A stretch of DNA of 64,000 bases from Salinivenus iranica (GCA_002894665.1 NCRB01000001.1:104600-168599), one strand, 5' to 3'. Shown: positions 45,278 to 54,287, counted from the stretch's first letter. Made by a program: numbers and translations. The notes: generated by a model from the letters alone, not told the origin.

Positions 45278-46120
45278 ATGACCAAACCTGTGGCGCTCAC
45301 CATCGCCGGCAGCGACTCCGGCGGCGGGGCCGGCATTCAGGCCGATCTCAAGGCCCTGGAGGCCCAGGGCGTCTTCGGCGCCTCGGCCCTGACTGCCATC
45401 ACCGCCCAAAACACAGAGGCCGTCCGGCAGTCGCAGGACCTCTCGCCCGACCTCGTGGCCGCTCAGATCGACGCGGTGGCGGAGGACCTGGACGTGCGGG
45501 CAACGAAGACCGGCATGCTCTCCGCCCCCGACATCATCGAGGCCGTAGCCGATCGGGTGCGGGCGCACGGCCTCCAGCCGCTCGTCGTGGATCCGGTGAT
45601 GATCTCCAAGACGGGCTTTAAGCTGCTCCAGGAGGAGGCGATCGAGACGCTCGTCGACGCGCTGTTGCCCCTCGCCACGGTCGTGACGCCGAACGTGCAC
45701 GAGGTGACGCACCTGACGGGCATCGACGTCGAGACGACTGACGATCTTCAGCGGGCCGCGGAGGCGCTGTTCGAGAGGGGGCCGGACGCCGTGCTGGCGA
45801 AGGGCGGGCACCTCAACGAGTCGGGCCGAGCGGTCGATGTGCTTGTGGAGGCCGAAGAGGTCCGCACGTTCACCGCGCCGCGAATCGATACGAAGCACAC
45901 CCACGGCACCGGGTGCACGTATGCGTCGGCCATTGCCGCCAACCTGGCCGCCGGGCACGACCTCGGCGCGGCCGTCGACCGGGCCAAGCGCTACGTCACG
46001 GGGGCCATCCGCCACGCCCTGCCGCTGGGGCAGGGGCGCGGGCCCACGAACCACTTTTTCCACCTGGAGCCGGAGTCGGCGGTGGCCCTGGAGGGGGCGG
46101 CTCAAGAGGCGGCGTCGTGA
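45278..46120 (+). CDS. thiD: Hydroxymethylpyrimidine/phosphomethylpyrimidine kinase
   Basis: Phosphorylates HMP and HMP-phosphate, providing the pyrimidine substrate for ThiE. The 280 residues begin ALTIAGSDSGGGAGIQADLK and have ALTAITAQNT, VVDPVMISKTGFKLL, VTPNVHEVTHLTGI, and DTKHTHGTGCTYASAIAANL with the catalytic Cys/anion hole. All match ThiD. ATG 45278 is preferred to TTG 45266. It is the last gene of the thi operon, 84 bp before the tRNA. Confidence 0.95.
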   Translation: MTKPVALTIAGSDSGGGAGIQADLKALEAQGVFGASALTAITAQNTEAVRQSQDLSPDLVAAQIDAVAEDLDVRATKTGMLSAPDIIEAVADRVRAHGLQPLVVDPVMISKTGFKLLQEEAIETLVDALLPLATVVTPNVHEVTHLTGIDVETTDDLQRAAEALFERGPDAVLAKGGHLNESGRAVDVLVEAEEVRTFTAPRIDTKHTHGTGCTYASAIAANLAAGHDLGAAVDRAKRYVTGAIRHALPLGQGRGPTNHFFHLEPESAVALEGAAQEAAS

Positions 46121-46204
46121 ACACTTTATGAGCGCCGGATCTTTTCCGAATTGCGGTTCGTGTACAGAACTCCCTGTGGGCGACACCGTCTCACAGCCAT
46201 TTTT

Positions 46205-46278
46205 CTGCCCGTAGCTCAGTTGGACAGAGCGCAGCCTTGCGGAGGCTGAGGCCGGGGGTTCGAATCCTCCCGGGCAGG
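46205..46278 (+). tRNA. tRNA-Arg (anticodon GCG)
   Basis: A full 74-base cloverleaf without encoded CCA. Acceptor CTGCCCG pairs with CGGGCAG, the D stem is GCTC/GAGC and the anticodon stem CAGCC/GGCTG. The loop TTGCGGA gives anticodon GCG with U33 and G37, and the T arm is GGGGG-TTCGAAT-CCTCC. Anticodon GCG reads Arg codon CGC (and CGU). The body TAGCTCAGTTGGACAGAGC is typical of bacterial arginine tRNAs. A terminator follows at once. Confidence 0.93.
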
Positions 46279-46288
46279 CGGCCCCTCA

Positions 46289-46334
46289 ACGCCCCACCCA
46301 CCGGCTTTGGCCGGCAGGCGGGGCGTTTTTGTTT
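46289..46334 (+). terminator. Rho-independent terminator after tRNA-Arg
   Basis: ACGCCCC (46289-46295) pairs with GGGGCGT (46320-46326), with an inner CCGG...CCGG stem in the loop region, and is followed by TTTTGTTTT. It ends the tRNA transcript and lies just before the 3' end of the convergent protease gene. Confidence 0.9.
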
Positions 46335-46365
46335 TGCGGCGGGACCGATTGGTGGCCGTGACGGC

Positions 46366-49300
46366 TCACTCTCCGTCGGAGGGGCGGCGGGCCTTCTCCG
46401 GGGCCGGCGGCTGGTCGATCAAGTCTACGCCCTCGGTCTCCAGGCGCTGAAGACCGGCCTCCACGGCGCGGCGCAGTTGGGGGTCCTGTCCCTGCTCCAC
46501 GAGGCGGGGCGTCATTTCCACCTTGATGTCCGGGGCGACGCCCTCATTCTCGATGGCCCATTCGCCCTCGGTGGTGAAGAATCCGCCGCGCGGGGCGGTG
46601 ATCGAGCCCCCGTCGATCAGCGGCGGGGTGCCCCAGATGCCCACAAGGCCGCCCCAGGTGCGAGTCCCCACGAGCGGCCCGATGTCCATCTTGCGGAAGA
46701 GGTACGGCAGGTAGTCGCCGCCGGAGCCCGCCATCTCATTGATAATCATGACCTTGGGCCCCCACACGCCGGCGCCGGGCGAGGTGAACGGCGTCTTGTC
46801 GCCCACGGGGTTGTTGAAGTACCCGTGGAGCTGACGGCTCATCACGTTTACCATGTAGTCGGCCGCCGAGCCGCCGCCGTTGTAGCGCTCGTCGATGATC
46901 ATCCCCTCCTTGTCCTGCTGGGAGAAGTAGTTGCGGGTGAAGCGCTCGTACCCGCCCCCGCCCGTGTCCGGGATGTAGACGTAGCCGAGCCGGCCGTCGG
47001 AGAGGGAGTCGACGACCTCACGGTTGTGCTCGATCCACGCGATGCGCCGGAGCTCCGCCTCGCTGTCGGTGGGCACCACGGTGACCTCGCGGGCGCCCTC
47101 GGCGGTCGGCTCGTCGTTAATGGTCAGTATGACCTGTTCCCCGGCCGTTTCCTCGAAGGGCGCGTACGGGTTCATGTCGGACGTCACCTCCGTCCCGTTC
47201 ACGGCAATCAGGTAGTCGCCCGTGCTCACGTCGACGCCGGGAGCGGCGAGGGGCCCGGCCGCGTCGGTCCACGGCTCGCCCTCGTAGATGCGGGCGAATC
47301 GGTAGTAGCCCTGGTGGGCCCGCAGGTCGGCGCCCAGGAGGCCCACCGACACGTCGTCGGTCTCCGGCATGTCGCCCCCGCCGGTGTAAGAGTGTCCCAC
47401 GGAGACCTCGCCCCCCAGCACGTCGAGGACGTAGTTCAGGTCTTCGCGGTGCTGGGCGTGATCGAGCCACGGCTCGTAGCGCTCGTAGACGGTGGGCCAG
47501 TCGGCCCCGTGCAGGTTCTCGACGTAGAAGTAGTCGCGCTGGAAGCGCCACGCTTCGCGGTAGATTTGCGCCCACTCTTCGGGCGGCGTGATGCGTGTTT
47601 CCAGGTCCAGCTCCAGTGCCCCATCGCCCACGGAGGGGCTGCCGCTCGTGGGCACAACGCCCCAGGTGGCGCCGGCCTGGTACAGAAGCTGATTCCGGTC
47701 GTGCGACAGTGTGAACTGCTGGACGCCTTCCACGAACGGCATGCTTTCCCGCTCCTCGAACGAGTACTTCTTGAGCACGGGCGCGCCGTCGCCCTGCGGC
47801 TGCTCCACGTAGAAGAGGGTGCCCGAGGGGCCGGCCTGAAGCTGGCTGTAGATGCGCTTCGGCTCGCCGAGGGACACGATGCGGTCCGAAAGATTGTCCC
47901 GATCGATGTCGACGGAGACGCCCGCACTGGATTCGGCGTCGGTTTCAGCCTCGGAGGCCTTCGCCTCGTCGTCGGTTTCCTCGGTCGGGGCCTCATCGCT
48001 TCGGGGGAGGAGGGGCGATGGGCCGTTGTCCGAGAGCACGGCCGCGTAGAGGCCGTAGGTGGCCGGGCGCCCGTAGCTGCTCATGTCGAGCCAGCCGGTA
48101 TTGAGGCCCAGGTTGGTGCTCCCGAGAAAGTAGAGGTAGTCGCCATCCGCGCCCCAGGTGGGGTGGCGCGTTTCCACGAGGTCGGTGGCCACCTGGGTGG
48201 TTTCCCCGGTCTCCATAGAATGAAGCATGACGGCGTAGTGCAGGTTGTCCTGCCGAACGGTGTAGGCGATCCACTTGCCGTCGGGGGACCAGGTCGGGTC
48301 GATGGTTCGCTGCGGCGTGGCGTACGGGTCGGTGTCGACCCTCGTCGTGTCGCCGGTGTCCAGGTCAAGGGTCCAGAGCGACCGGTCCGCATCGGTAAAG
48401 AGGACGTGCGAGCCGTCTGGGCTCCACTGCAGGTCGTAGTAGAAGGTGGGGCCGGGGAGGTCGTAGCGTTCGGGGGAGGTGAGCCCCTTCTGACCGCCCA
48501 CGAACAGCTGATACTCGCCGGAGGCGTCCGAGACCCAGGCCACCTGCTGACCGTCCGGCGACCAGGCGGGGCTCCGGTCGGCTGCGCCGGCGCTCTCCGT
48601 GAGGTTGCGCACGTCGCCGTGCTCGGTGGGCACGGTGAAGACCTCGCCGCGGGCCTCAAACACGGCCCGCTCGCCGGTGGGGGAGAGGCCGGCGGTTCGG
48701 ATCTGGTCCCCCACGTCTTTCCAGTCGGGGCGGGTCCAGGGCAGGTCGCCGCGGACCGTAATGGAAAGTTGCTCCGCCTCGCCCGAAGCGGGGTCGTAGC
48801 GGTGGAGGTAGCCGGCCTGCTCGTATACAACGGTGCCGTCGCCCGCCGCGAGGCCCTTCACGTCGTAGGTGTCGTGAGACGTGACCTGTCGGAGCGAGTC
48901 GGCGGCGGTGTCGTAGGCCCACACGTTCATCGCCCGGTCGCGCTCGGAGAGGAAGTAGACGGTGTCGCCCAGCCACACGGGGTTCTTGTGGCGTTCGCCT
49001 TCCCAGGGCACCTTCTCCAGGTCCATCGTCTCCAGGTTGAGGATGCGGATGGGCTGGGCCTGCCCGCCGCGGTAGTTGCGCCACTCCGGGTCCCAGGGGT
49101 CGACGAGCTCGTAGGCGAGGCGCTGCCCGTCGTCCGCCACGGTGCCGGTGTAGGCCCGGGGAACCGACACGCGTTGCGGCCGCCCGCCCGCCTCGGGGTC
49201 GACCGTCCACAGCTGCGGCTTGAGGCGAGGACCGCCCTGCCGGCGCGACATGAAGAGAATCTCCCCGTCGGGCGTCCAGCCCCGTACGTGATCGGCGCTA

Positions 49301-49626
49301 GGGTGGTGCGTGACGCGGGTCGGCTGCCCGCCCTCCACGGGCACGACGAAGACGTCGGTGTCGCCGTCGTACTCGCCAGTAAAGGCGACGCGTTCCCCAT
49401 CGGGCGAGAGGTGGGGCTGCGTCTCCGTGCCGGGGAAGCTGGTGAGGCGCTCGGCGTTGCCCCCGTCCGTGCCTACGACCCACAGGTCGTTCGCGTAAGC
49501 AAACACGATGGTGTTGTTCTGGACGGTCGGCTCGCGGAGGAGACGGGTGTCGTCTTGGGCCTGCACGGGAAGGACGAGCAGTAGGGCGGCCACGAAGACG
49601 GCCGCGGGGCGGAGGACAGAAGGCAT
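46366..49626 (-). CDS. Tricorn-like protease (S41 family) with N-terminal beta-propeller
   Basis: A 1086-residue secreted protease. The signal is PAAVFVAALLLVLPVQAQ. A large propeller of WD40-like/PD40 repeats follows (SPDGERVAFTGEYDGDTDVF, SPDGQQVAWVSDASG, SPDGKWIAYTV). Next are the tricorn core with VSVGHSYTGGGDM, a PDZ-like domain (GDYLIAVNGTEVTS), and the C-terminal catalytic domain with NEMAGSGGDYLPYLFR carrying the nucleophile Ser and GTRTWGGLVGI. Order and length match tricorn. The signal peptide places it outside the cytoplasm, unlike archaeal tricorn. ATG 49626 puts that signal at the N-terminus. Confidence 0.92.
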   Translation of the reverse strand: MPSVLRPAAVFVAALLLVLPVQAQDDTRLLREPTVQNNTIVFAYANDLWVVGTDGGNAERLTSFPGTETQPHLSPDGERVAFTGEYDGDTDVFVVPVEGGQPTRVTHHPSADHVRGWTPDGEILFMSRRQGGPRLKPQLWTVDPEAGGRPQRVSVPRAYTGTVADDGQRLAYELVDPWDPEWRNYRGGQAQPIRILNLETMDLEKVPWEGERHKNPVWLGDTVYFLSERDRAMNVWAYDTAADSLRQVTSHDTYDVKGLAAGDGTVVYEQAGYLHRYDPASGEAEQLSITVRGDLPWTRPDWKDVGDQIRTAGLSPTGERAVFEARGEVFTVPTEHGDVRNLTESAGAADRSPAWSPDGQQVAWVSDASGEYQLFVGGQKGLTSPERYDLPGPTFYYDLQWSPDGSHVLFTDADRSLWTLDLDTGDTTRVDTDPYATPQRTIDPTWSPDGKWIAYTVRQDNLHYAVMLHSMETGETTQVATDLVETRHPTWGADGDYLYFLGSTNLGLNTGWLDMSSYGRPATYGLYAAVLSDNGPSPLLPRSDEAPTEETDDEAKASEAETDAESSAGVSVDIDRDNLSDRIVSLGEPKRIYSQLQAGPSGTLFYVEQPQGDGAPVLKKYSFEERESMPFVEGVQQFTLSHDRNQLLYQAGATWGVVPTSGSPSVGDGALELDLETRITPPEEWAQIYREAWRFQRDYFYVENLHGADWPTVYERYEPWLDHAQHREDLNYVLDVLGGEVSVGHSYTGGGDMPETDDVSVGLLGADLRAHQGYYRFARIYEGEPWTDAAGPLAAPGVDVSTGDYLIAVNGTEVTSDMNPYAPFEETAGEQVILTINDEPTAEGAREVTVVPTDSEAELRRIAWIEHNREVVDSLSDGRLGYVYIPDTGGGGYERFTRNYFSQQDKEGMIIDERYNGGGSAADYMVNVMSRQLHGYFNNPVGDKTPFTSPGAGVWGPKVMIINEMAGSGGDYLPYLFRKMDIGPLVGTRTWGGLVGIWGTPPLIDGGSITAPRGGFFTTEGEWAIENEGVAPDIKVEMTPRLVEQGQDPQLRRAVEAGLQRLETEGVDLIDQPPAPEKARRPSDGE

Positions 49627-50144
49627 GAGGCAGAAGGGCTTCCGAAAAGATGGCGTCGCCCTCAAAGTCTCACTGCGTGGGCACTGCGTCAACCGGCCGA
49701 GACATTTTCATGAGGGGAGTGCATTTGCGGAATTGAGAACGCAATTGTGAAGATAGAGTTGGCCTTTTGTACTTAGAACTTCTAACAAAACGACCCCGTC
49801 GTCGCTCTGAGCCCTTTGCTGAACTCGATTCAGTATTGACTCAGAGCCCATCCAACCATCGGCGGTGCTCCTACCGCCCGTTGGATAGCGAAATCCAACA
49901 TACAAGGCTCCACACGAGCGAAGCGCCGTGTCTGCAGGGACCGAGTGCTCCTGGGGGACGACGGATGCAATATATCCAGGTTGGAGCGACAACTGTACTC
50001 AGTGTTGTTAGAAGTTCTTAGCCCTCGGAGAGAGGGTGACGTATTCGTCATGATTCCGGGCGAATCCCGCAGGACGGGTGAACGCGGGTCTGGTCGGTAC
50101 GTTGGGGATGTCCGCGTGCCAATTCATCCAACTGTCTTCTGTCC
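49627..50144. other. Intergenic region between tricorn protease and MATE gene (518 bp)
   Basis: No intact gene. About half of it is the MITE-like element at 49776-50017. The left part (49627-49775) must contain the protease promoter. The right part (50018-50144) precedes the MATE gene and shows no structure I can identify. Confidence 0.6.
49776..50017. mobile_element. MITE-like non-autonomous element with 13-16 bp terminal inverted repeats
   Basis: GAACTTCTAACAA at the left end (49776-49788) is repeated as an exact reverse complement at the right end (50005-50017). Allowing one mismatch the match extends to 16 bp. Both ends are flanked by TTA (49773-49775 and 50018-50020), consistent with a 3-bp target duplication of TNA type as known for one IS5 subgroup. 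The 242-bp interior has no transposase gene. It is best read as a MITE or an internally deleted insertion sequence. The family is not identified. Confidence 0.75.
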
Positions 50145-51611
50145 GTGTCCGTCTGGGGCTCTGTGTCGTTTCCTGCGCTGCGCCGTGAGCTGGGGGCCAC
50201 CCTTCGGTTGGCGGGGCCCGTGGTGGCGGCCCAGTTGGCGCACATTTCCATGAGCTTTGTGGACACGGTGATGGTTGGGCAGCTAGGGCCGGACGCGCTG
50301 GCCGGGGTGGCGCTGGGGCACACCGCCTTTTTCTTCTTCGCCATCATGGGCATGGGCATGGTGCGGGCCGTGGGGCCGATGGTGTCGCAGGCCGTGGGGG
50401 CGGAGCAAGAGGCAGCGGTGGGGCGCAGCGTGCGGCAGGGCCTCTGGCTCGCTCTGGGGCTGGGCCTCGTCATTCTGGGGCTGCTCAGTAGCTTGGAGCC
50501 GGTGCTTCGGTGGACGGGGCAGGAGGCGGTGGCCCGAGAGGGCGCCATGGCCTACCTACGGGCGATCCGGTGGGGCATCCTGCCGTTCCTGGGTTTTGCG
50601 GCCCTTCGGAGTTTTGTGGAGGGGCTGTCCCGCCCCCTGCCGGTGACGGCGATTGCGTTCATTGGGGTAGGGCTGAACATTGGCGCGAACGAACTTCTCA
50701 TGTTTGGCCACTGGGGGCTCCCGGCCCTCGGGCTGGCGGGCACCGGATGGGCCAGCACGATCGTGTTTTCGTCGTTGTTTTTGATGCTTGCCCTCTTTGT
50801 GCACCGCACCGCGCCGTTTTCGGACCACGAGGTCTTTACGCGCCTCCGCGAGCCGGACCCGACGTACCTGCGGGAACTCGCGTACATCGGCGCCCCGATG
50901 GGGGCCTCGCGGGGCGTGGAGTCCAGCCTGTTTATGGTCACGACGGTGATGATGGGCACGCTGGGCACGACCGCCCTGGCGGCCCACCAGGTGGCGCTGC
51001 AGTGTGCGGCGTTTACGTTTATGGTGCCGCTGGGCATCGGGATGGCGGGGACGGTGCGGGTGGGACAGGCGGCGGGCCGGCGGGACGAGGCCGGGGCGCG
51101 CCGCGCCGGTGGGGTGGCGATGGGACTCGCGACGCTCTTCATGCTCGGGGCCGCCGTACTGTTCTGGACGCTCCCCCGTCCGATTGTCGGGTTGTACCTC
51201 GATCTCTCCGTGGCCGACAACGCCCCGGTTGTCGCCCTGGCCGTGCAGCTCCTGTCGGTGGCGGCCGTCTTTCAGTTGTTCGACGGCGTGCAGGTGGCGG
51301 CCCACGGGGCGCTGCAGGGCCTCAAGGACACGCGGGTGCCGATGGGCATTGCCGTGCTGACGTACTGGGGCATTGGCCTCGTCACGGGCTACCTGTGGGG
51401 CGTGCGCGGTGGGGGCGGGCCCGAGGCGCTGTGGTGGGGCCTGGTGCTGGGCCTGGCCGCGGCCGCGGTGCTTCTGGTGGCGCGCTTCCATCGCCAGGTG
51501 GAACGGGCGGTGCGGGAGCGGGCCGGCGTGCCCGACAATGGCACATCGTTGGAGGAGGGCGAGGCCTCGGCGGTGCGGGAGCCGAGGGGGACCCCGGATT
51601 CCTCGTTGTAA
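50145..51611 (+). CDS. MATE-family efflux transporter (NorM-like)
   Basis: A 488-residue inner-membrane protein with about twelve transmembrane helices, exporting cationic drugs or metabolites with Na+ or H+. Family features include LRLAGPVVAAQLAHISMSF followed by VDTVMVGQLGPDALAGVALG, GALQGLKDTRVPM near the C-terminal half, and the internal repeat PMGASRGVESSLFMVTTVMM. The start is taken as GTG 50145; GTG 50163 is an alternative. It ends 31 bp before the TPP riboswitch, and nothing indicates it is a thiamin transporter. Confidence 0.88.
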   Translation: MSVWGSVSFPALRRELGATLRLAGPVVAAQLAHISMSFVDTVMVGQLGPDALAGVALGHTAFFFFAIMGMGMVRAVGPMVSQAVGAEQEAAVGRSVRQGLWLALGLGLVILGLLSSLEPVLRWTGQEAVAREGAMAYLRAIRWGILPFLGFAALRSFVEGLSRPLPVTAIAFIGVGLNIGANELLMFGHWGLPALGLAGTGWASTIVFSSLFLMLALFVHRTAPFSDHEVFTRLREPDPTYLRELAYIGAPMGASRGVESSLFMVTTVMMGTLGTTALAAHQVALQCAAFTFMVPLGIGMAGTVRVGQAAGRRDEAGARRAGGVAMGLATLFMLGAAVLFWTLPRPIVGLYLDLSVADNAPVVALAVQLLSVAAVFQLFDGVQVAAHGALQGLKDTRVPMGIAVLTYWGIGLVTGYLWGVRGGGGPEALWWGLVLGLAAAAVLLVARFHRQVERAVRERAGVPDNGTSLEEGEASAVREPRGTPDSSL

Positions 51612-51642
51612 CTTCCCCCGCCGTCGCCTACCCTGTACGGAG

Positions 51643-51728
51643 AAGCTGGGGGTGCCGCTGGCGGCGTCGGCCGTGGCTGAGACCACACCCCTCGAACCTG
51701 ATCCGGTTTGCACCGGCGCAGGGAAGCT
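51643..51728 (+). promoter_or_regulatory. TPP (thiamin diphosphate) riboswitch aptamer
   Basis: The conserved THI-element boxes are present in order: GGGGGTGCC (51648-51656 region), GGCTGAGA (51675-51682), ACCCCTCGAACCTGATCCGG and GCACCGGCGCAGGGAAGCT. AGCT at both ends closes helix P1. It lies on the plus strand between the MATE stop (51611) and the SDR start (51798), so it should control the SDR. Downstream, AGGGC (51741-51745) and GCCCT (51751-51755) form a short hairpin that could serve as expression platform. Confidence 0.93.
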
Positions 51729-51797
51729 CGCGCGCCAATCAGGGCTGTTGGCCCTCCGGCTTCGTTCGTGATCTCCCGATAGAAGCCTCCCCACCCC

Positions 51798-52574
51798 ATG
51801 CAGTCCCTCAACGAACAACTCATCCTTGTGTCCGGCGCCAGCCGGGGCCTCGGGGCCGCCACCGCCCGCGCCTTCGGCCGCGAAGGCGCCCGCGTCGTCG
51901 TAAACTACTATCAGAGTGAGGCGGCCGCCCGCGAGGTGGCCGACACCATTGCCGACACCGGTCCCGGAGAGGCGCTTCCCCTGCAGGCCGACGTCCGCGA
52001 CCGCGAGGCCGTCCACGACATGGTCGACGCGGCGGCGGACCACTTTGGTGCCCCCGTCACCACCGTCATCCACAACGCGCTCGTGGACTTCCAATTCGAC
52101 CCTGCCGCCCGGCCGGAGGCCGACGAGGTTGACTGGAGCGACTATCAGACGCAGCTCGACGGCTCGGTGCAGGGGGCGCTCCACCTGCTGCAGGCCGCCC
52201 TGCCGGGCATGGAGGCGGCGGGCGAGGGCCGCTTCGTTGGCGTCGGCTCGAACCTCGTCCAGGATCCGGTGGTGCCGTACCACGAGTATACGACGAGCAA
52301 GGCCGCCCTTCTCGGCTTCGTGCGCAACATGGCGAGCGAGCTGGGAGAGAAAAACATCACCGTCAACATGGTGTCCGGGGGCCTCCTGGACACCACCGAC
52401 GCCAGTGCCGCCACGCCCGACGAGGTGTTCGACCTCATCGCGCAGAACACGCCACGCGGCCGGGTCACGACCCCCGCGGAGGTGGCCGACGCCATCCTGA
52501 TGCTGGCCTCGCCCTGGGCCCGCGCCGTGACTGGTCAAAATTTGATCGTCGATGGCGGGCTCGTCATGTCGTAG
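51798..52574 (+). CDS. Short-chain dehydrogenase/reductase under TPP riboswitch control
   Basis: A 258-residue SDR with cofactor site LVSGASRGLGAATARAFG, an NxA-type HNALVDFQF, catalytic Ser in GVGSNLVQDP, and EYTTSKAALLGFVRN with the YxxxK pair. It resembles FabG-like 3-oxoacyl reductases, but the riboswitch 69 bp upstream implies a role linked to thiamin, perhaps in precursor synthesis, salvage or repair. Substrate unknown. Thiamin-regulated SDR genes have been noted elsewhere as far as I recall; not verified here. The next gene, an alpha-glucosidase, starts 36 bp later and might be cotranscribed. Confidence 0.9.
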   Translation: MQSLNEQLILVSGASRGLGAATARAFGREGARVVVNYYQSEAAAREVADTIADTGPGEALPLQADVRDREAVHDMVDAAADHFGAPVTTVIHNALVDFQFDPAARPEADEVDWSDYQTQLDGSVQGALHLLQAALPGMEAAGEGRFVGVGSNLVQDPVVPYHEYTTSKAALLGFVRNMASELGEKNITVNMVSGGLLDTTDASAATPDEVFDLIAQNTPRGRVTTPAEVADAILMLASPWARAVTGQNLIVDGGLVMS

Positions 52575-52610
52575 CCCCGCCCGTGAAGTCTCACCTCGAT
52601 CCAAGATTCC

Positions 52611-54287
52611 ATGTCCGACCTCGATCGCCGCTGGTGGAAAGAAGCAGTGGTCTACCAGATCTATCCCCGCAGCTTCAACGACACCACCGGAGACGGCAAC
52701 GGGGACCTGCCGGGCATCACGGAAAAGCTCGACTACCTGGCCGAGCTGGGCGTGGACGTGGTGTGGCTGAGTCCGGTCTACGACTCGCCGATGCACGACA
52801 ACGGGTACGACATCCGCGACTACCGCGCCATCAACCCCATGTTCGGCACGATGGCCGACTTCGACGAGATGCTGGCGGGCCTGCACGACCGCGGGATTCG
52901 GCTCTTGATGGATCTCGTGGTGAACCACACCTCCAGTGAGCACCGGTGGTTTCGCCGGTCGCGGCAGTCTCGCGAAAATCCGTACCGCGACTATTACCAC
53001 TGGCGCCCCCCCGCCGACGATGGCGGCCCGCCGACCAACTGGCGCTCGTTCTTTAGCGGCTCGGCCTGGACCTTCGACGAGGCGACGGGCGAGTACTATC
53101 TGCACCTCTTCGACGAGACCCAGCCCGATCTCAACTGGTCCAACCCCGAGGTGCGCGCCGCCGTCTTTGAGATGATGCGGTTTTGGCTCGACAAGGGCGT
53201 GGACGGCTTCCGAATGGACGTCATTCCCCTGCTCTCAAAACCTCCGTTCGAGGACCTGGACGATCCCGCGGCGGGCTCGCTGCACGACCACTACGCCCAC
53301 GGCCCGCGCATTCACGAGTACCTCGGTGAGATGCACGACCGGGTCCTGTCGGACTACGATGTGATGACGGTGGGGGAGGGCTACGCCATTGGCCCCGGTC
53401 AGGTGAGCGACTACGCCGGCGACGACGACCGTGCGCTCCAGTCCTTCTTCCAGTTCGATCACGTGGAGATTGGGCGGGAAGACGACGACCGCCACGAGCC
53501 CCGCGACTGGTCGCTGCCCGAACTGAAGGCCGCCCTCACGAGGTGGGACGAGGCGTTCGGGGACGAGGCGTGGCCCAGCGTCTTTCTGGGCAATCACGAC
53601 CTGCCGCGGGCGGTGTCGTACTTCGGCGACGACCGACCGGCGTACCGGCGGCGCTCGGCGAAACTGCTCGCCACACTCCTGCTCACCCTCCGCGGCACGC
53701 CCTACGTCTACCAGGGCGACGAGATCGGCATGACGAATGCGCCGTTCGAGTCTCTCGAGGACTTCCGCGATGTCGAGACCATCAACGACGTGCAGGAACG
53801 CGTGGCCGCGGGGGCTGACCGCGAGACGCTCCTGGAGCAACACCGGGCCCTCGGGCGCGACAATGCAAGGACGCCGATGCAATGGACCGACGGCCCGGAG
53901 GCCGGTTTTACTGACGGCACGCCCTGGCTCCTGGTGAACCCGAACCACGAAACGGTGAATGTGGACGACGAGCGGGCCGACCCCGACTCGGTGCTTCACT
54001 ATTACCGCCGCCTCATCACCCTACGCCACGAGCACGATGTATTCGTGTACGGGGACTACGAACTGATGGCGCCCGATCGTCGCTCCGTGTATGCCTACCG
54101 TCGCGTGCTGGGCGACGACGAAGTGGTCGTTACCCTCAATTTCTCCGACTCTGCCACTCCCGTCCCGCACCGGAGGGCTGTTCAGGGCACCAACCCAACG
54201 CGCCTGCTGGGCACACATCCCGAGACCGTGACGGCAGCCGAGTCGGTCCTCCTTCGGCCGTACGAAGGACGAATCGAGGCCCTGTAA
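52611..54287 (+). CDS. GH13 alpha-glucosidase / oligo-1,6-glucosidase
   Basis: A 558-residue cytosolic glycoside hydrolase. It opens WWKEAVVYQIYPRSFNDTTG with GNGDLPGITEKLDYLAELGV, then has MDLVVNHTSSEH, the nucleophile Asp in VDGFRMDVI, the acid/base Glu in TVGEGY, and the transition-state Asp in FLGNHDLPR. QSxxDLNW appears as QPDLNWSNPEVR. These features match the alpha-glucosidase/oligo-1,6-glucosidase subfamilies rather than alpha-amylase. In a halophile it may process trehalose-, sucrose- or glycogen-derived oligosaccharides. Confidence 0.92.
   Translation: MSDLDRRWWKEAVVYQIYPRSFNDTTGDGNGDLPGITEKLDYLAELGVDVVWLSPVYDSPMHDNGYDIRDYRAINPMFGTMADFDEMLAGLHDRGIRLLMDLVVNHTSSEHRWFRRSRQSRENPYRDYYHWRPPADDGGPPTNWRSFFSGSAWTFDEATGEYYLHLFDETQPDLNWSNPEVRAAVFEMMRFWLDKGVDGFRMDVIPLLSKPPFEDLDDPAAGSLHDHYAHGPRIHEYLGEMHDRVLSDYDVMTVGEGYAIGPGQVSDYAGDDDRALQSFFQFDHVEIGREDDDRHEPRDWSLPELKAALTRWDEAFGDEAWPSVFLGNHDLPRAVSYFGDDRPAYRRRSAKLLATLLLTLRGTPYVYQGDEIGMTNAPFESLEDFRDVETINDVQERVAAGADRETLLEQHRALGRDNARTPMQWTDGPEAGFTDGTPWLLVNPNHETVNVDDERADPDSVLHYYRRLITLRHEHDVFVYGDYELMAPDRRSVYAYRRVLGDDEVVVTLNFSDSATPVPHRRAVQGTNPTRLLGTHPETVTAAESVLLRPYEGRIEAL

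Noticed and set aside
46237..49584. A 1115-codon open frame on the plus strand across the tricorn protease gene.
   Set aside because: It is exactly antisense to a protein with a full set of domains. The product lacks recognisable motifs. Long antisense frames are common in GC-rich genes with G/C third positions. The same applies to those at 11521-13839, 50556-53105 and 58961-61489 (minus strand).
49767..50021. 84-codon frame spanning the MITE-like element.
   Set aside because: It starts at the left terminal repeat and ends at the right one, has no transposase motif, and is better explained as chance reading through the element.
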